From contig NZ_JAMZDX010000003.1 in NCBI RefSeq assembly GCF_024172095.1, forward strand, positions 691,001 to 755,000: a DNA stretch of 64,000 nt, read 5' to 3'. The stretch is from Kitasatospora cinereorecta. GTDB lineage: Bacteria; Actinomycetota; Actinomycetes; Streptomycetales; Streptomycetaceae. Shown one piece after another: positions 43,466-52,215 of the stretch. Below the pieces are notes generated by a model, which ran no database searches, had not been told where the DNA came from, and saw only the letters and a list, made by a program, of their open reading frames with translations. Made by a program: the position numbers and the translations under genes. Position 1 is the stretch's first letter, and the number at the start of each line of letters is the position of its first letter.

Positions 43466-43516
43466 CTAGCGGGTAGCTTCACCGTCCATGAATGCCCGCG
43501 CCGGAAACCCGAAAAG

Positions 43517-43552
43517 CCCGAGGGCCCGGTCTGAGAAGACCGGGCCCTCGGG
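43517..43552 (-). terminator. tRNA-His terminator, 16-bp perfect stem
   Basis: CCCGAGGGCCCGGTCT (43517-43532), GAGA loop, exact complement (43537-43552); on the minus strand it is followed by CTTTTC. It is 6 nt from the tRNA 3' end. Confidence 0.88.
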
Positions 43553-43558
43553 TGATGG

Positions 43559-43632
43559 GGTGAGTGACGGGACTCGAACCCGCGGCCACCTGGACCACAA
43601 CCAGGTGCTCTACCAACTGAGCTACACCCACC
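43559..43632 (-). tRNA. tRNA-His (anticodon GTG)
   Basis: Minus-strand cloverleaf with acceptor GTGGGTG/CACTCAC, anticodon stem CCTGG/CCAGG, loop TTGTGGT and T arm GCGGG-TTCGAGT-CCCGT. The encoded extra G at position -1 opposite C73 is the tRNA-His identity element. CCA not encoded. The tRNA and its terminator account for most of the 322-base gap between 43452 and 43775. Confidence 0.97.
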
Positions 43633-43774
43633 ATCTGTCCGGGCGGTTTCTCGCTTTCGCGTTCCCCGCTCCGACAGGAAGAACTCTACAGGATCCGAGA
43701 GGGTGCTCGCGCCAGGGTTTCCCGGTGGGCCGCATCACCCCCGAGCCGGGCCGCCGTCCCGACCGGAGGGCAGG

Positions 43775-44377
43775 TCAGGCCGTGGGCACCTGGTGCCTGG
43801 CGGCGATCTCCCGGGCGGCCTCGGTGTCCGGACCGGGCTGCGGGACGAACACCGCCTCGCGGTAGTACCGCAGTTCGGCGATCGACTCGCGGATGTCCGC
43901 CAGCGCCCGGTGGTTGCCGCCCTTCTGCGGGCTGTTGTAGTAGGCGCGCGGGTACCAACGACGGGCCAGCTCCTTGATCGAGGAGACGTCCACGATCCGG
44001 TAGTGCAGGTGCGCCTCCAGGGCCGGCATGTCCCGGGAGAGGAAGCCGCGGTCAGTGGCGACCGAGTTGCCGCACAGCGGCGTCTTCCCCGGCTCCGGCA
44101 CGTGCTCGCGGATGTACGCCAGCACCTTCTCCTCGGCCTCGGCCAGGGTGACCCCGTGCTCCAGCTCCTCCAGCAGCCCGGACGCGGTGTGCATGGTGCG
44201 CACCACGTCCGGCATGCCGGCCAGCGCCTCGGCTGGCGGACGGATGATCACGTCCACGCCCTCGCCGAGGATGTTCAGCTCCGAGTCGGTCACCAGCGCG
44301 GCGACCTCGACCAGGGCGTCCCGGTCGAGGTCGAGGCCGGTCATTTCACAATCGATCCACACCAGACGGTCATTCAC
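43775..44377 (-). CDS. orn: Oligoribonuclease
   Basis: 200 residues from GTG 44377. DEDDh 3'-5' exonuclease that degrades 2-5-nt RNA and pGpG to mononucleotides: Asp and Glu in [15 protein letters not shown], third acidic site in [15 protein letters not shown], and His/Asp in [16 protein letters not shown]. It lies 5 nt after the adpA stop, so it is translated from the adpA-orn message. The adpA-ornA pair is conserved in streptomycetes, where loss of ornA impairs aerial growth. Confidence 0.96.
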   Translation of the reverse strand: MNDRLVWIDCEMTGLDLDRDALVEVAALVTDSELNILGEGVDVIIRPPAEALAGMPDVVRTMHTASGLLEELEHGVTLAEAEEKVLAYIREHVPEPGKTPLCGNSVATDRGFLSRDMPALEAHLHYRIVDVSSIKELARRWYPRAYYNSPQKGGNHRALADIRESIAELRYYREAVFVPQPGPDTEAAREIAARHQVPTA

Positions 44378-44382
44378 GCCCC

Positions 44383-46566
44383 TCACCCTACGGCGCGATC
44401 GCGCGAGGCGGAGACCGCCCGCGTTCCGCGCCCGCGCTGCGCCTGGTCGGCGGGCTCCGCCGCGGCCCCGCCGTCGGCGGCGTCGGGTGCGTTTGTCGCC
44501 CGTCCGGCGCCGCCGCGGGCGCCCTGGTCCGGAGTGCCCGCGCCGGCCGCCGGGCCGGTCGGGTGACCGCCGGCCGAGCCCGTCGCGGGCCCGCCCGCGC
44601 CCGCGCCGCGGGCCGGTGCGGTGCCCGGCGTGTCGTGGCCGGGCCGCTCGCTGCGGTGGCCGAGCCCGGGCCCGCGGACCCCGGGCTGGTCGGCTCCGTA
44701 CTCGTCCGCGATGGCGTGCTCGACGCCCCGCTCGGGCACTCGCTCGCCGGGCCGGCCGCCCGGACGGACCGGACGCCCCGCGCCGGGACCACCCTGCGGC
44801 GGCACCAGCGGACGGGTCCGCTGCCGCGCGCCCGCCTGCGGCCCGGGGGCCGCGCCGGTCGACGGGCCGCCGACCGGGCCGGGGCCCGACGGATGCGGCA
44901 CGCCCTGGTACTGGGCGAGGGGGTGCTGGCCGGCCGGGTGCTGAACACCGGGACGGTCGCCCGGATGCGGACCGGGATGAGCGCCGAGGTGCTGGCCGGG
45001 GTGCTGGCCGCCGTGCGACCCGGACGCGTGCGCGGGCACCGCGCCGCCCGGGTGCGGGTGGCCGCCCGCCGGCCCGCCCGGACCCGCGCCGTACCCGGCG
45101 CCCACCGCCACGGCCGTCCGGTCGCCCGGCACCGCCTGCGACGGCACCGTGGCCACCGGCGCGGCGGGACGGCGGGCCCGGTAGTTGGTCCGGTACGCGG
45201 CGGGGGAGACCCCGAGCTGTCGGCGGAAGTGCCCGCGCAGCGCCACCGGGGAACGGAAACCGCAGCGCCGGGCCACGTCGTCCACCGACAGGTCCGAGGT
45301 CTCCAGCAGCCGCTGCGCCTGCAGCACCCGCTGGGTGATCAGCCACTGCAGCGGCGCGCTGCCGGTGAGGGTGCGGAAACGGCGGTCGAAGGTGCGGCGG
45401 CTCATGTACGCCCGAGCGGCCAGCACCTCCACGTCGAACTGCTGGTTGAGGTTCTCCAGCGCCCAGGTGACGACCTCCGCCAGCGGGTCGTTCCCGATCT
45501 CCTCCGGTAAAGACTGGTCGATGTACTGGGCCTGTCCGCCGCCGCTGCGGCGGTTCGGCACCACCAGGCGGCGGGCCAGCGCGTTGGCCGCCTCGGCGCC
45601 GTGGTCGCTGCGCACCACGTGCAGGCACAGGTCGATGCCGGCCGCGGTACCGGCCGAGGTCAGCACGTCGCCGTCGTCCACGAACAGCTCGCGCGGGTCG
45701 ACGTGGACCCGCGGGTAGCGCTTGGCCAGCGTCGGCGCGTACATCCAGTGGGTGGTCGCCGGACGGCCGTCCAGCAGACCGGCGGCGGCGAGCACGAACG
45801 CGCCGGTGCACAGGCCGATGATCCGGGCGCCCTCGTGGTGGGCTTTGCGGAGCGCGGCGATCGCCTCCACCGGCGGCGGCTGCGAGATCGAGCGCCAGGC
45901 CGGGACCACGATCGTGCCCGCCCGGGCCAGTGCCTCCAGTCCGTACGGTGCGGTGAGGGTCAGGCCGCCGGTGGTGGTCAGCGGGCCCTCCTCGCCCCCG
46001 CAGACCAGCAGCCGGTAGCGCGGCACCCCGGCGTCCTGGCGGTCCACGCCGAAGACCGACAGCGGGATCGAGCTCTCGAAGATCGGCGCACCGCTGAACA
46101 GCAGCACCGCCACGGTCTCCCGGCGCCGCCGCCCGGAGAGCTTGCGCGGCGCGGGCATCGACAGCGGGGCACCGGCGGCGGGGGCGCCCGGCCCGGTGAG
46201 GCCGGACGCGGCGGCCGGCACGCCGCCACTCTGACCGTGCGTCAGTCCGGCGGTGGGGCCGGCCAGCTGGGCGCCGAGATGGGCACCGAGCTGGGCCCCC
46301 GGCGCACCGCCGGGCGCGGCGAAGGCCGGACCGCCGGCGCCGACTGCCACGGCGGACGAAGCGGAACCGGCCTGCGGGTGCGGGTACGACGGGGCGAACG
46401 ACGGGGCGAACGACTGGGTGTGCGGAGGGGTGTACTGCTGCGCGTGGAACGGATGGTGACCGACCGTCGGGTGACCCCCCTGGTGACCCGTACCGACTCT
46501 CGCGCCGCGCCCCGGGAGACCGGTGGGAGGCTGGCCGCCTTCAGCACCCGCGTCGCTCCTGCTCAC
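44383..46566 (-). CDS. adpA: AdpA, central developmental regulator, with unusually long N- and C-terminal extensions
   Basis: About 727 residues from GTG 46566; TTG 46575 is 3 codons further. The conserved AdpA body (about 140-463) has the DJ-1/PfpI-like dimer domain ([42 protein letters not shown]) and an AraC/XylS double helix-turn-helix ([35 protein letters not shown]). Known AdpA proteins are about 400 residues. Here an N-terminal His/Pro/Gly/Gln-rich head of about 136 residues and a C-terminal Gly/His/Pro/Ala-rich tail of about 263 residues are added. A TTA codon occurs at Leu353 in the interdomain linker, so translation depends on the bldA tRNA, as in other streptomycetes. AdpA activates morphogenesis and secondary-metabolite genes and binds its own promoter. 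Confidence 0.92.
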   Translation of the reverse strand: MSRSDAGAEGGQPPTGLPGRGARVGTGHQGGHPTVGHHPFHAQQYTPPHTQSFAPSFAPSYPHPQAGSASSAVAVGAGGPAFAAPGGAPGAQLGAHLGAQLAGPTAGLTHGQSGGVPAAASGLTGPGAPAAGAPLSMPAPRKLSGRRRRETVAVLLFSGAPIFESSIPLSVFGVDRQDAGVPRYRLLVCGGEEGPLTTTGGLTLTAPYGLEALARAGTIVVPAWRSISQPPPVEAIAALRKAHHEGARIIGLCTGAFVLAAAGLLDGRPATTHWMYAPTLAKRYPRVHVDPRELFVDDGDVLTSAGTAAGIDLCLHVVRSDHGAEAANALARRLVVPNRRSGGGQAQYIDQSLPEEIGNDPLAEVVTWALENLNQQFDVEVLAARAYMSRRTFDRRFRTLTGSAPLQWLITQRVLQAQRLLETSDLSVDDVARRCGFRSPVALRGHFRRQLGVSPAAYRTNYRARRPAAPVATVPSQAVPGDRTAVAVGAGYGAGPGGPAGGHPHPGGAVPAHASGSHGGQHPGQHLGAHPGPHPGDRPGVQHPAGQHPLAQYQGVPHPSGPGPVGGPSTGAAPGPQAGARQRTRPLVPPQGGPGAGRPVRPGGRPGERVPERGVEHAIADEYGADQPGVRGPGLGHRSERPGHDTPGTAPARGAGAGGPATGSAGGHPTGPAAGAGTPDQGARGGAGRATNAPDAADGGAAAEPADQAQRGRGTRAVSASRDRAVG
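45508..45510 (-). promoter_or_regulatory. TTA (bldA-dependent) codon in adpA
   Basis: Read on the minus strand as Gln-Ser-TTA-Pro-Glu-Glu, in the linker between dimer and DNA-binding domains, the same place as in other streptomycete adpA genes. Decoded by the bldA tRNA-Leu(UAA). Confidence 0.93.
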
Positions 46567-46700
46567 CCTGCTCAAGGCGCTCCAGCCCCCTCGGTGGTGT
46601 GGTGTTGTGGTGCGGCACTGCTCGCCAAGATCGAATCTACTTGGTGGACCGATGCTGTTGTGACAAGTTCACCATCCGACGCTATGTCGACATGGCAATT

Positions 46701-46710
46701 TGGCGTGATG
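46701..46710 (+). promoter_or_regulatory. Candidate AdpA-binding site upstream of adpA
   Basis: TGGCGTGATG matches the AdpA consensus TGGCSNGWWY at 9 of 10 positions. AdpA autoregulation is known in S. griseus; this site is a prediction, and such short motifs occur by chance. Confidence 0.35.
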
Positions 46711-47039
46711 CATTCGATCACGAAGCGTGGCACCCGTCGACCCCCCTGTGAAGGGGGCGCGGGCAACGGTGGCTTGTTGTCGCACGACCCATCCGCGTCC
46801 CGCCCGCGCTCGGGCCGCCTGCCGGCCGGTGTGGGCTGCGGCTTTGTCCGGCGGGAAGGGGGTTGACGCAGAATGACCGAAAACAGGCGGTCCGAATCCG
46901 GGGCGCACGAGCCCCCACCGCGCGCCGCGGCGCACGCCCGCCACCGCCGCCGCAGCCCCGCCGGATCAGCGGTGTACGGCCCCTGGAGCCCCCCTGGCGG
47001 CCCGGTGGAATTCCCGCGACCACGGACCGAACCGGCGGC

Positions 47040-47045
47040 TAGGGT
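47040..47045 (+). promoter_or_regulatory. -10 hexamer TAGGGT of a leaderless promoter
   Basis: TAGGGT, 7 nt, then ATG at 47053; no Shine-Dalgarno site. Confidence 0.5.
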
Positions 47046-47052
47046 CGGCCCC

Positions 47053-47841
47053 ATGGAGAAGCTCGGCCGGCTCGAACTGGCCAACGACAACGCGGCTTCC
47101 TTCTGGCTCGCCCAGGCTGCCGCCCACGGCTGGGACACCCTGCGCCGCCCCGGCTGGACGGCCATCCGCTGCGCCCGCGACGCCGGCGACGCCCACCGCG
47201 TGGTGATCACCCGACCGTACGACGAACCGGCGGCACTGGAAGCCGAGTTGGCCGATCTCTTCGTCGACTGGGGAACGGCCGGCGTCTGCGTGGAGGACCC
47301 CTACCACCGACTCGACCTCACCCGACACGGCGTCACCTCGCAGCTGCCGCTGGCCGTCATGACCCGCGAACCCGGGCCGCTCCCGCACGCCGCCCCCGGC
47401 GGCTACCGGCGCGATCCGGACGGACGGGTGGCCGAACCGGTCGCCGTCAAGATCGAGGAGGCGCTGGACGCCGCCGCGCTGGCCGAGGTCGAGCGCGCGG
47501 TCGTCGACGGCTTCCCGATCCCCGCCCGGCAGCCCTGGCGCCCGGCCGAGCTGCTCCCGCCCGCGCTCCTCGAACAGAGCGGCTTCCGGGCTTGGCTGGC
47601 CCGGGTCGACGGCCACCCGGCGGGGGCCTGCACCACCTACGACGACGGACGGGCGGTCGGCGTCTACTGGGTCGCCACCCTGCCCGACCACCGATCCTCG
47701 GGCATCGGCCGCGCCGTCCTCACCCACGCCCTGGGCGGCTACCCCGACCGGGTGGCCACCCTGACCGCCACCCTCCTCGGCGAACCCCTCTACCGCAAGC
47801 TCGGCTTCACCGAGGCCGCGACCACCCACTGGTGGCGCTAG
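47053..47841 (+). CDS. GNAT family N-acetyltransferase
   Basis: 262 residues from ATG 47053, supported by the -10 hexamer 7 nt upstream. The acetyltransferase domain is C-terminal (about 150-262): ARVDGHPAGACTTYDDGRAVGVYWVATLP leads to the acetyl-CoA loop RSSGIGRAVL, and the end GEPLYRKLGFTEA is typical motif B. The first 140 residues (ELANDNAASFWLAQAAAHGW onward) are an accessory domain found in actinobacterial members. Acceptor unknown. Divergent from adpA. Confidence 0.83.
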   Translation: MEKLGRLELANDNAASFWLAQAAAHGWDTLRRPGWTAIRCARDAGDAHRVVITRPYDEPAALEAELADLFVDWGTAGVCVEDPYHRLDLTRHGVTSQLPLAVMTREPGPLPHAAPGGYRRDPDGRVAEPVAVKIEEALDAAALAEVERAVVDGFPIPARQPWRPAELLPPALLEQSGFRAWLARVDGHPAGACTTYDDGRAVGVYWVATLPDHRSSGIGRAVLTHALGGYPDRVATLTATLLGEPLYRKLGFTEAATTHWWR

Positions 47842-48067
47842 GGCCGCCCGTTCCCGCCGGGCCGCCGCCGAACCACGCAGCTCGCCGGCCCTCGACCGAC
47901 ACCCGTCGCGCCTGAGCCGTACGCCGCACGGTGCGCGAGGCGAGCGCGGCTCGGCGGTCGGAGCCGTGGGCGGGCCGCGGCGCGGCGGAGACCGGTTTAC
48001 CCGCCCCCGCCGTCTCCCGCCGTCTCCCGCCGCGCGAGCCGTTCGCACGGCGCGCCGCAGGCGGGTC

Positions 48068-48829
48068 TCAGCCCGCTGCCACGCCCCTGGCGGCCGGGAC
48101 GGCCGGGCCGGTCGTGCGGCGGCCGCGGGCGGCCAGGGCGGCGGCCACGGTGGCGGTGCTCGGGGCGTTGCGGGAGCTGAGGATCATCCCGACCGCCTCG
48201 GGCAGGCCGGGGGCGCTGAGCGTCGGCCGGTAGCCGAGCTCGGCCCAGGGGCGGCCGTGGTGGAGCCAGACGCTGCGCAGCCCGGTCGCGGTGGCGCCGG
48301 CGATGTCGGCGGGGGCGTGGTCGCCGACCATCCAGGTGTGCGCGGTCCAGTCCCCGGTGATCGGGAAGCCGCAGCGGCGGGCGCCGATCTCGAAGATCAG
48401 CGGGTCCGGCTTGACGCACCGGGCCTCCTCCGAGATCACCCAGCCGTCGACCAGCGCCGCCAGCCCGGCCCGGCGGATCTTCTCCAGCTGCGGGCGGGTG
48501 CCGCCGTTGCTGACGATGCCGATGGTCCACCCGGCGTCGCGGGCCGCCCGCAGCGCCGCGACGTGCGAATCGGGGCAGTGGATGTGCGAGTTGATGCCGC
48601 GGCGGTAGTGGGCGAGCAGGAAGTCGAGGGTGTGGTCGAAGCCGTAGCGGCGCTTCGCGGCGCCCAGTACGGTGCTGCGCGGCACGTAGCCGCCGCCGTC
48701 GAGGGTGACCAGCCAGTCGAGGTCGGCGGACGGCAGTCGGTGTTCGGCGAGGAAGTCCCGTGCCCAGGCCCGGAACGCGGCGTCCCGGGGCAGCAGCGTG
48801 TTGTCGAGGTCGAGCAGGAGCAGCGGCAT
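48068..48829 (-). CDS. HAD superfamily hydrolase
   Basis: 253 residues from ATG 48829. Haloacid-dehalogenase motifs in order: LLDLDNTLL (nucleophile Asp and general acid Asp), IVSNGG (motif II Ser), VKPDP (motif III Lys) and MVGDHAPADIAGA (motif IV acidic pair). The helical cap between motif I and II fits subclass I, often phosphoglycolate- or nucleotide-phosphatase-like. Substrate not predictable. The C-terminal 40 residues are Ala/Arg/Thr-rich and probably disordered. A 12-bp palindrome lies 37 bp upstream of the start. Confidence 0.83.
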   Translation of the reverse strand: MPLLLLDLDNTLLPRDAAFRAWARDFLAEHRLPSADLDWLVTLDGGGYVPRSTVLGAAKRRYGFDHTLDFLLAHYRRGINSHIHCPDSHVAALRAARDAGWTIGIVSNGGTRPQLEKIRRAGLAALVDGWVISEEARCVKPDPLIFEIGARRCGFPITGDWTAHTWMVGDHAPADIAGATATGLRSVWLHHGRPWAELGYRPTLSAPGLPEAVGMILSSRNAPSTATVAAALAARGRRTTGPAVPAARGVAAG

Positions 48830-49366
48830 GCCGTCGATGCTGCCAGCGTCCCGGCCCTATGCACGTGGCAATTGCCAAGGGCGAGCGGAAAACCCACGAA
48901 TTGGCCGAATACGGATGGCCCGTTCCGCCCAAGGCGTCCGGCGGATCACCGCAGGCGCAAGGGCCGGAGCGACGGCTGCGCGCCGATGACGGTCGGGTCA
49001 CGTTGTGTGGATGCACTGTTGCGCATCCGGGATCCGGTCGGTCAAGCTCCTGTGAACCTCTTCGGGCGGGGCCGCACCGAGCGCCGGCCCGGGGGCGTGA
49101 ACGGCACGGCGCGCGCATCCCTCGTAAGCGGGATCCTTGCCGTACAAGGGCTCTACTGCTGGGCTGGGCCTGCGCCCCGTCGTACTCTGAGAGGAGCAGG
49201 TCGCCATCGGTCCGTCCCGGGTGAAGAGCTTTGAGTCATGGCTGGTTTTGACGGTGTGCGCCGCGGCTGGCCGAGGCCACGCCAGCGCAGGGGGCCGGGG
49301 TCCTTCGAGGGTCCGGCCGCAGGGTCCGCGTCGGGCCCGGGTGGGAACGGTCGAGGAGACGGTGCG
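48830..49366. other. Divergent intergenic region, HAD hydrolase / universal stress protein
   Basis: 537 bases. The first part holds the palindrome at 48866-48877. TACTCT at 49181-49186, followed by GAGAGGAG, is a possible promoter end for the stress gene. The frame is open from ATG 49238, so the stress protein may start there, which would shorten the gap. No RNA gene or other coding region seen. Confidence 0.4.
48866..48877. promoter_or_regulatory. 12-bp palindrome TGGCAATTGCCA
   Basis: Perfect dyad 37 bp upstream of the HAD gene start. AT-rich centre in GC-rich DNA; candidate operator, regulator unknown. Confidence 0.4.
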
Positions 49367-49882
49367 ATGACCGACGGCACGTGGCCGGCGACGGATCGGC
49401 GGGACGGCGAGGGCAACGGCGAGCCGGTGCTGCGCGAGCAGCCCTCGCGGGCCCTGGATCCACTGTTCCAGCACGGTGTGGTGGTGGGCTTCGACGGCTC
49501 GCTGTCCAGCGAGCGGGCGCTGGCGTACGCGGTGGGCATGGCGAAGCGCTCGCAGTGCGGCCTGGTGATCGTCCACGTGGCGAACCGGCTGCCGGCGACG
49601 GTCTGGGCGGGCTGCGAGCCGCCGGTGTTCGTGGACCTGCCCGACCACCGCACCGAGATCCTGGGCCTGGAGCTGGCCTGTGCGGACTTCCTGGCGGACG
49701 TGCCGTGGATCCTGGTGGAGCGCGGCGGCGACATCTGCCACGAGATCGAGGAGGTCGGCCGTGAGTACGCCGCCGACGCGATCGTCGTCGGCAGTACCCA
49801 CGGCCTGCTGGGAAAGCTCTTCGGTTCGGTCTCCGGGCGGCTGGCCCGTCGGGCCAACCGTCCGGTGATCGTGATCCCCTAG
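49367..49882 (+). CDS. Universal stress protein (UspA family)
   Basis: 171 residues from ATG 49367, selected because GAGGAGAC lies 8 nt upstream; in-frame ATG 49238 would add a 43-residue Arg/Gly/Pro-rich head. The Usp fold is clear: VVVGFDGSLSSERALAYAVGMA at the start of the domain, VIVHVANRLP in strand 2, and ATP-type loop IVVGSTHGLLGKLFGSVSGRLARRANRPVIVIP at the end (G-2x-G-9x-G-S/T pattern). Function is stress survival in a general sense. Its TAG stop is the first three bases of a 13-bp tandem repeat. Confidence 0.87.
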   Translation: MTDGTWPATDRRDGEGNGEPVLREQPSRALDPLFQHGVVVGFDGSLSSERALAYAVGMAKRSQCGLVIVHVANRLPATVWAGCEPPVFVDLPDHRTEILGLELACADFLADVPWILVERGGDICHEIEEVGREYAADAIVVGSTHGLLGKLFGSVSGRLARRANRPVIVIP

Positions 49883-49931
49883 CGGATCGGGCTAGCGGAT
49901 CGGGCTAGCGGGTCGGGCTAGCGGATCGGGC
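49880..49931. repeat. 13-bp tandem repeat, four units, beginning at a stop codon
   Basis: TAGCGGATCGGGC at 49880-49892, 49893-49905, 49906-49918 (one substitution, A to G) and 49919-49931. The first TAG is the stop of the stress-protein gene, and the array ends 3 bp before the stop of the convergent acyl-CoA dehydrogenase gene. Confidence 0.95.
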
Positions 49932-49934
49932 GGG

Positions 49935-51125
49935 TCAGGAGTTCATCCCCAGCTCGCGCGCGATGAGCATCCGCTGGACCTCGGAGGTGCCCTCGCCGAT
50001 CTCGAGGATCTTGCAGTCGCGCCAGAAGCGGGCGACGGGGTACTCGTTCATGAAGCCGTACCCGCCGTGGATCTGGGTGGCCTCGCGGGCGTTGTCGACG
50101 GCGGCCTCGGAGGCGTACAGCTTCGCGATCGCGGCCTCCTTCTTGAACGGCTCGTCGTGCACCAGCCGGGAGGCGGCGTCGCGCCAGGCCAGGCGAGCGT
50201 TGTGGGCGCGCATCTCCATGTCGGCGATCTTGAACTGGATGACCTGGTTGGCGCCGATCGGACGGCCGAAGGCGCGACGGGTGGCGGCGTAGGAGAGCGA
50301 CTGGTCGACGCAGCCCTGGGCGAGGCCGGTGGAGAGGGCGGCGATGGCGATGCGGCCCTCGTCGAGGATCCGCAGGAACTGGGCGTAGCCGCGGCCGCGC
50401 TGACCGAGCAGGTTGGCGGCGGGGACCCGGCAGTCGGTGAAGGAGAGCTCGCGGGTGTCGGAGGCGTTCCAGCCGACCTTGGAGTACTTCTTGGAGACCG
50501 TGAAGCCCGGGGTTCCGGTCGGAACGATGATGGAGGAGATCTCGCGGGTCGGCGAGAGCTTCGCATCGCTTTCACCGGAACGAGTGAGCGGCTCGGTCAG
50601 CGCGGTGACGGTGACCAGACCGGTGATCTCGGTGCCCGAGTTGGTGATGAAGCACTTGGTGCCGTTGATCACCCACTCGTCGGTCGCCTCGTCGTACCGC
50701 GCGGTGGTGCGGGTGGCGCCGGCGTCGGAGCCGCCCTCGGGCTCGGTCAGGCCGAAGGCGCCGAGCATCTCACCGGACGTCAGCTTCGGCAGCCACTCGC
50801 GCTTCTGCTCCTCGGTGCCGAACCGGTAGATCGGCATCGCGCCGAGCGAGACGGCGGCCTCCAGGGTGATCGCGACCGAGGAGTCGACCCGCGCCAGCTC
50901 CTCGAGCACCAGGCCGAGCGCGAAGTAGTCGCCGCCCATGCCGCCGTACTCCTCCGAGAAGGGCAGGCCGAACAGGCCCATCCGACCCATCTCGCGGACG
51001 ATCTCGTACGGGAACTCGTTCTGCTCGTAGAACTCGCCGATCTTGGGCGCGACCACGTCGTTGGCGAACTCCGCCACGGTGCGCCGGAGCTCCTCGTACT
51101 CGGTGCTCAGCCGGTGGCCGAACAT
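49935..51125 (-). CDS. Acyl-CoA dehydrogenase of the leucine/isovalerate cluster
   Basis: 396 residues; ATG with AGGAGGA upstream. FAD-dependent alpha,beta-dehydrogenase: helical N-domain, FAD/substrate signature GAFGLTEPEGGSDAG, and C-terminal QIHGGYGFMNEYPVARFWRD followed by EIGEGTSEVQR. The context of MCC and HMG-CoA-lyase genes implies isovaleryl-CoA as substrate. However the Glu in E-G-T-S is the catalytic position of short/medium-chain enzymes, whereas animal isovaleryl-CoA dehydrogenase has Ala there and uses another Glu, so specificity should be left open. Last gene of the operon, 70 nt after hmgL. Confidence 0.88.
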   Translation of the reverse strand: MFGHRLSTEYEELRRTVAEFANDVVAPKIGEFYEQNEFPYEIVREMGRMGLFGLPFSEEYGGMGGDYFALGLVLEELARVDSSVAITLEAAVSLGAMPIYRFGTEEQKREWLPKLTSGEMLGAFGLTEPEGGSDAGATRTTARYDEATDEWVINGTKCFITNSGTEITGLVTVTALTEPLTRSGESDAKLSPTREISSIIVPTGTPGFTVSKKYSKVGWNASDTRELSFTDCRVPAANLLGQRGRGYAQFLRILDEGRIAIAALSTGLAQGCVDQSLSYAATRRAFGRPIGANQVIQFKIADMEMRAHNARLAWRDAASRLVHDEPFKKEAAIAKLYASEAAVDNAREATQIHGGYGFMNEYPVARFWRDCKILEIGEGTSEVQRMLIARELGMNS

Positions 51126-51195
51126 GGTGATCCTCCTGGATCGCGGCCCGGTGGGCCGGGGTGGGGATGACGGGTGGTCAGGGTGGGCCGGCCGG

Positions 51196-52215
51196 TCAGG
51201 CGGTGGGCCCGAGCAGGGCGCGGACGGTCCGGGACGGGCTCGGGCGGCCGAGCTGCCGGGCCATCCAGCCGCTGGTGGCGGCGAGTCGGGGGAGGTCGAC
51301 ACCGGTCTCGATGCCGAGGCCGTGGAGCATCCACACCAGGTCCTCGGTGGCGAGGTTGCCGGTGGCGCTCTTGGCGTACGGGCAGCCGCCGAGGCCGCCC
51401 GCCGAGGCGTCGACCACGGTCACGCCGGAGCGCAGCGCGGCCAGCGTGTTGGACAGGGCCTGGCCGTAGGTGTCGTGGAAGTGGACGGCCAGCTTCTCGA
51501 CCGGCACGCCGGCCCGGACGAATCCGGCCAGCAGCGCGGTGACCTGGCCGGGGGTGGCGACGCCGATGGTGTCGCCCAGGCTGAGTTCGGCGCAGCCCAG
51601 CTCCAGCAGCCGCAGGCCGTGGCCGACCACCTGGTCGACCGGCACCCGGCCCTCCCAGGGGTCGCCGAAGCACATCGAGAGGTAGCCGCGGACCGGAACC
51701 CCGGCCTCGCCGGCCCGCTCGACGACCGGGCGGAACATCTCCATCGCCTCGTCGGCCGAGCGGTTGAGGTTGCGCCGGGCGAAGGTCTCGGTGGCGCTGG
51801 CGAAGACCGCGACCTCGCCGGCGTGGTGGGCCAGCGCGCGGTCCAGGCCGCGCTCGTTGGGCACCAGGACCGGCAGCCGCAGCCCGGGGTGGCGTTCGTG
51901 CAGCGGGGCCAGCAGGGGCATCAGCTGCTCGGCGTCGGCCAGCTGCGGCACCCACTTGGGGTGGACGAAGCTGGTGGCCTCGACGGTGCCGAGTCCGGCC
52001 GCGGCGAGCCGGGCGATGAACTCGGCCTTCACCTCGACCGGGACGAGCGCGCTCTCGTTCTGCAGGCCGTCGCGCGGCCCGACCTCGTGGATGCGCACCC
52101 GCTTCGGCAGCGCCGGATCGGTCACCGGGTCGGGCAGGCCGAGGTCGAGGACGCCGGGCTCACCGTTCTGCCCGGTGATGCTGCTCTGCTCGGTCGGGCT
52201 GCTCTGCTCGGTCAT
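51196..52215 (-). CDS. hmgL: Hydroxymethylglutaryl-CoA lyase
   Basis: 339 residues. Cleaves HMG-CoA to acetoacetate and acetyl-CoA, the last step of leucine degradation. TIM-barrel lyase of the HMGL/DRE family: EVGPRDGLQNE at the barrel start, LGDTIGVATPGQV, HFHDTYGQALSN with metal-binding His pair, and GGLGGCPYAKSATGN with the catalytic Cys. The ATG overlaps the stop of the biotin carboxylase gene by 4 bp (ATGA). A Gln/Ser-rich head of about 30 residues precedes the domain. Confidence 0.93.
   Translation of the reverse strand: MTEQSSPTEQSSITGQNGEPGVLDLGLPDPVTDPALPKRVRIHEVGPRDGLQNESALVPVEVKAEFIARLAAAGLGTVEATSFVHPKWVPQLADAEQLMPLLAPLHERHPGLRLPVLVPNERGLDRALAHHAGEVAVFASATETFARRNLNRSADEAMEMFRPVVERAGEAGVPVRGYLSMCFGDPWEGRVPVDQVVGHGLRLLELGCAELSLGDTIGVATPGQVTALLAGFVRAGVPVEKLAVHFHDTYGQALSNTLAALRSGVTVVDASAGGLGGCPYAKSATGNLATEDLVWMLHGLGIETGVDLPRLAATSGWMARQLGRPSPSRTVRALLGPTA

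Larger units (their letters stand above)
46567..47052. other. adpA upstream control region
   Basis: 486 bases between divergent adpA and the GNAT gene. Contents: a GTGA-N5-TCAC dyad at 46660-46672, an AdpA-like site at 46701-46710, and a 5-bp CCCCC/GGGGG hairpin at 46742-46757. The stretch 46640-46740 is clearly less GC-rich than its surroundings, as expected for a regulated promoter. An in-frame ATG at 46873 could extend the GNAT protein, but the added sequence is not family-like. Confidence 0.5.

Noticed and set aside
44383..45170. C-terminal tail of adpA as non-coding readthrough
   Set aside because: The frame stays open to 5 nt before orn, the expected adpA-orn spacing; a sequencing frameshift cannot be excluded but nothing in the sequence demands it.
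46873..47841. Longer GNAT protein starting at 46873
   Set aside because: The extra 60 residues are Arg/Pro-rich and unlike the family, while a -10 hexamer sits 7 nt before ATG 47053.
49238..49882. Longer universal stress protein starting at 49238
   Set aside because: ATG 49367 has a better Shine-Dalgarno site and the added head is low-complexity; it remains possible.
49880..49931. CRISPR array
   Set aside because: Units are 13 bp, contiguous and without spacers. The Cas4-like nuclease at 30069 also has no array or cas1/cas2 nearby.
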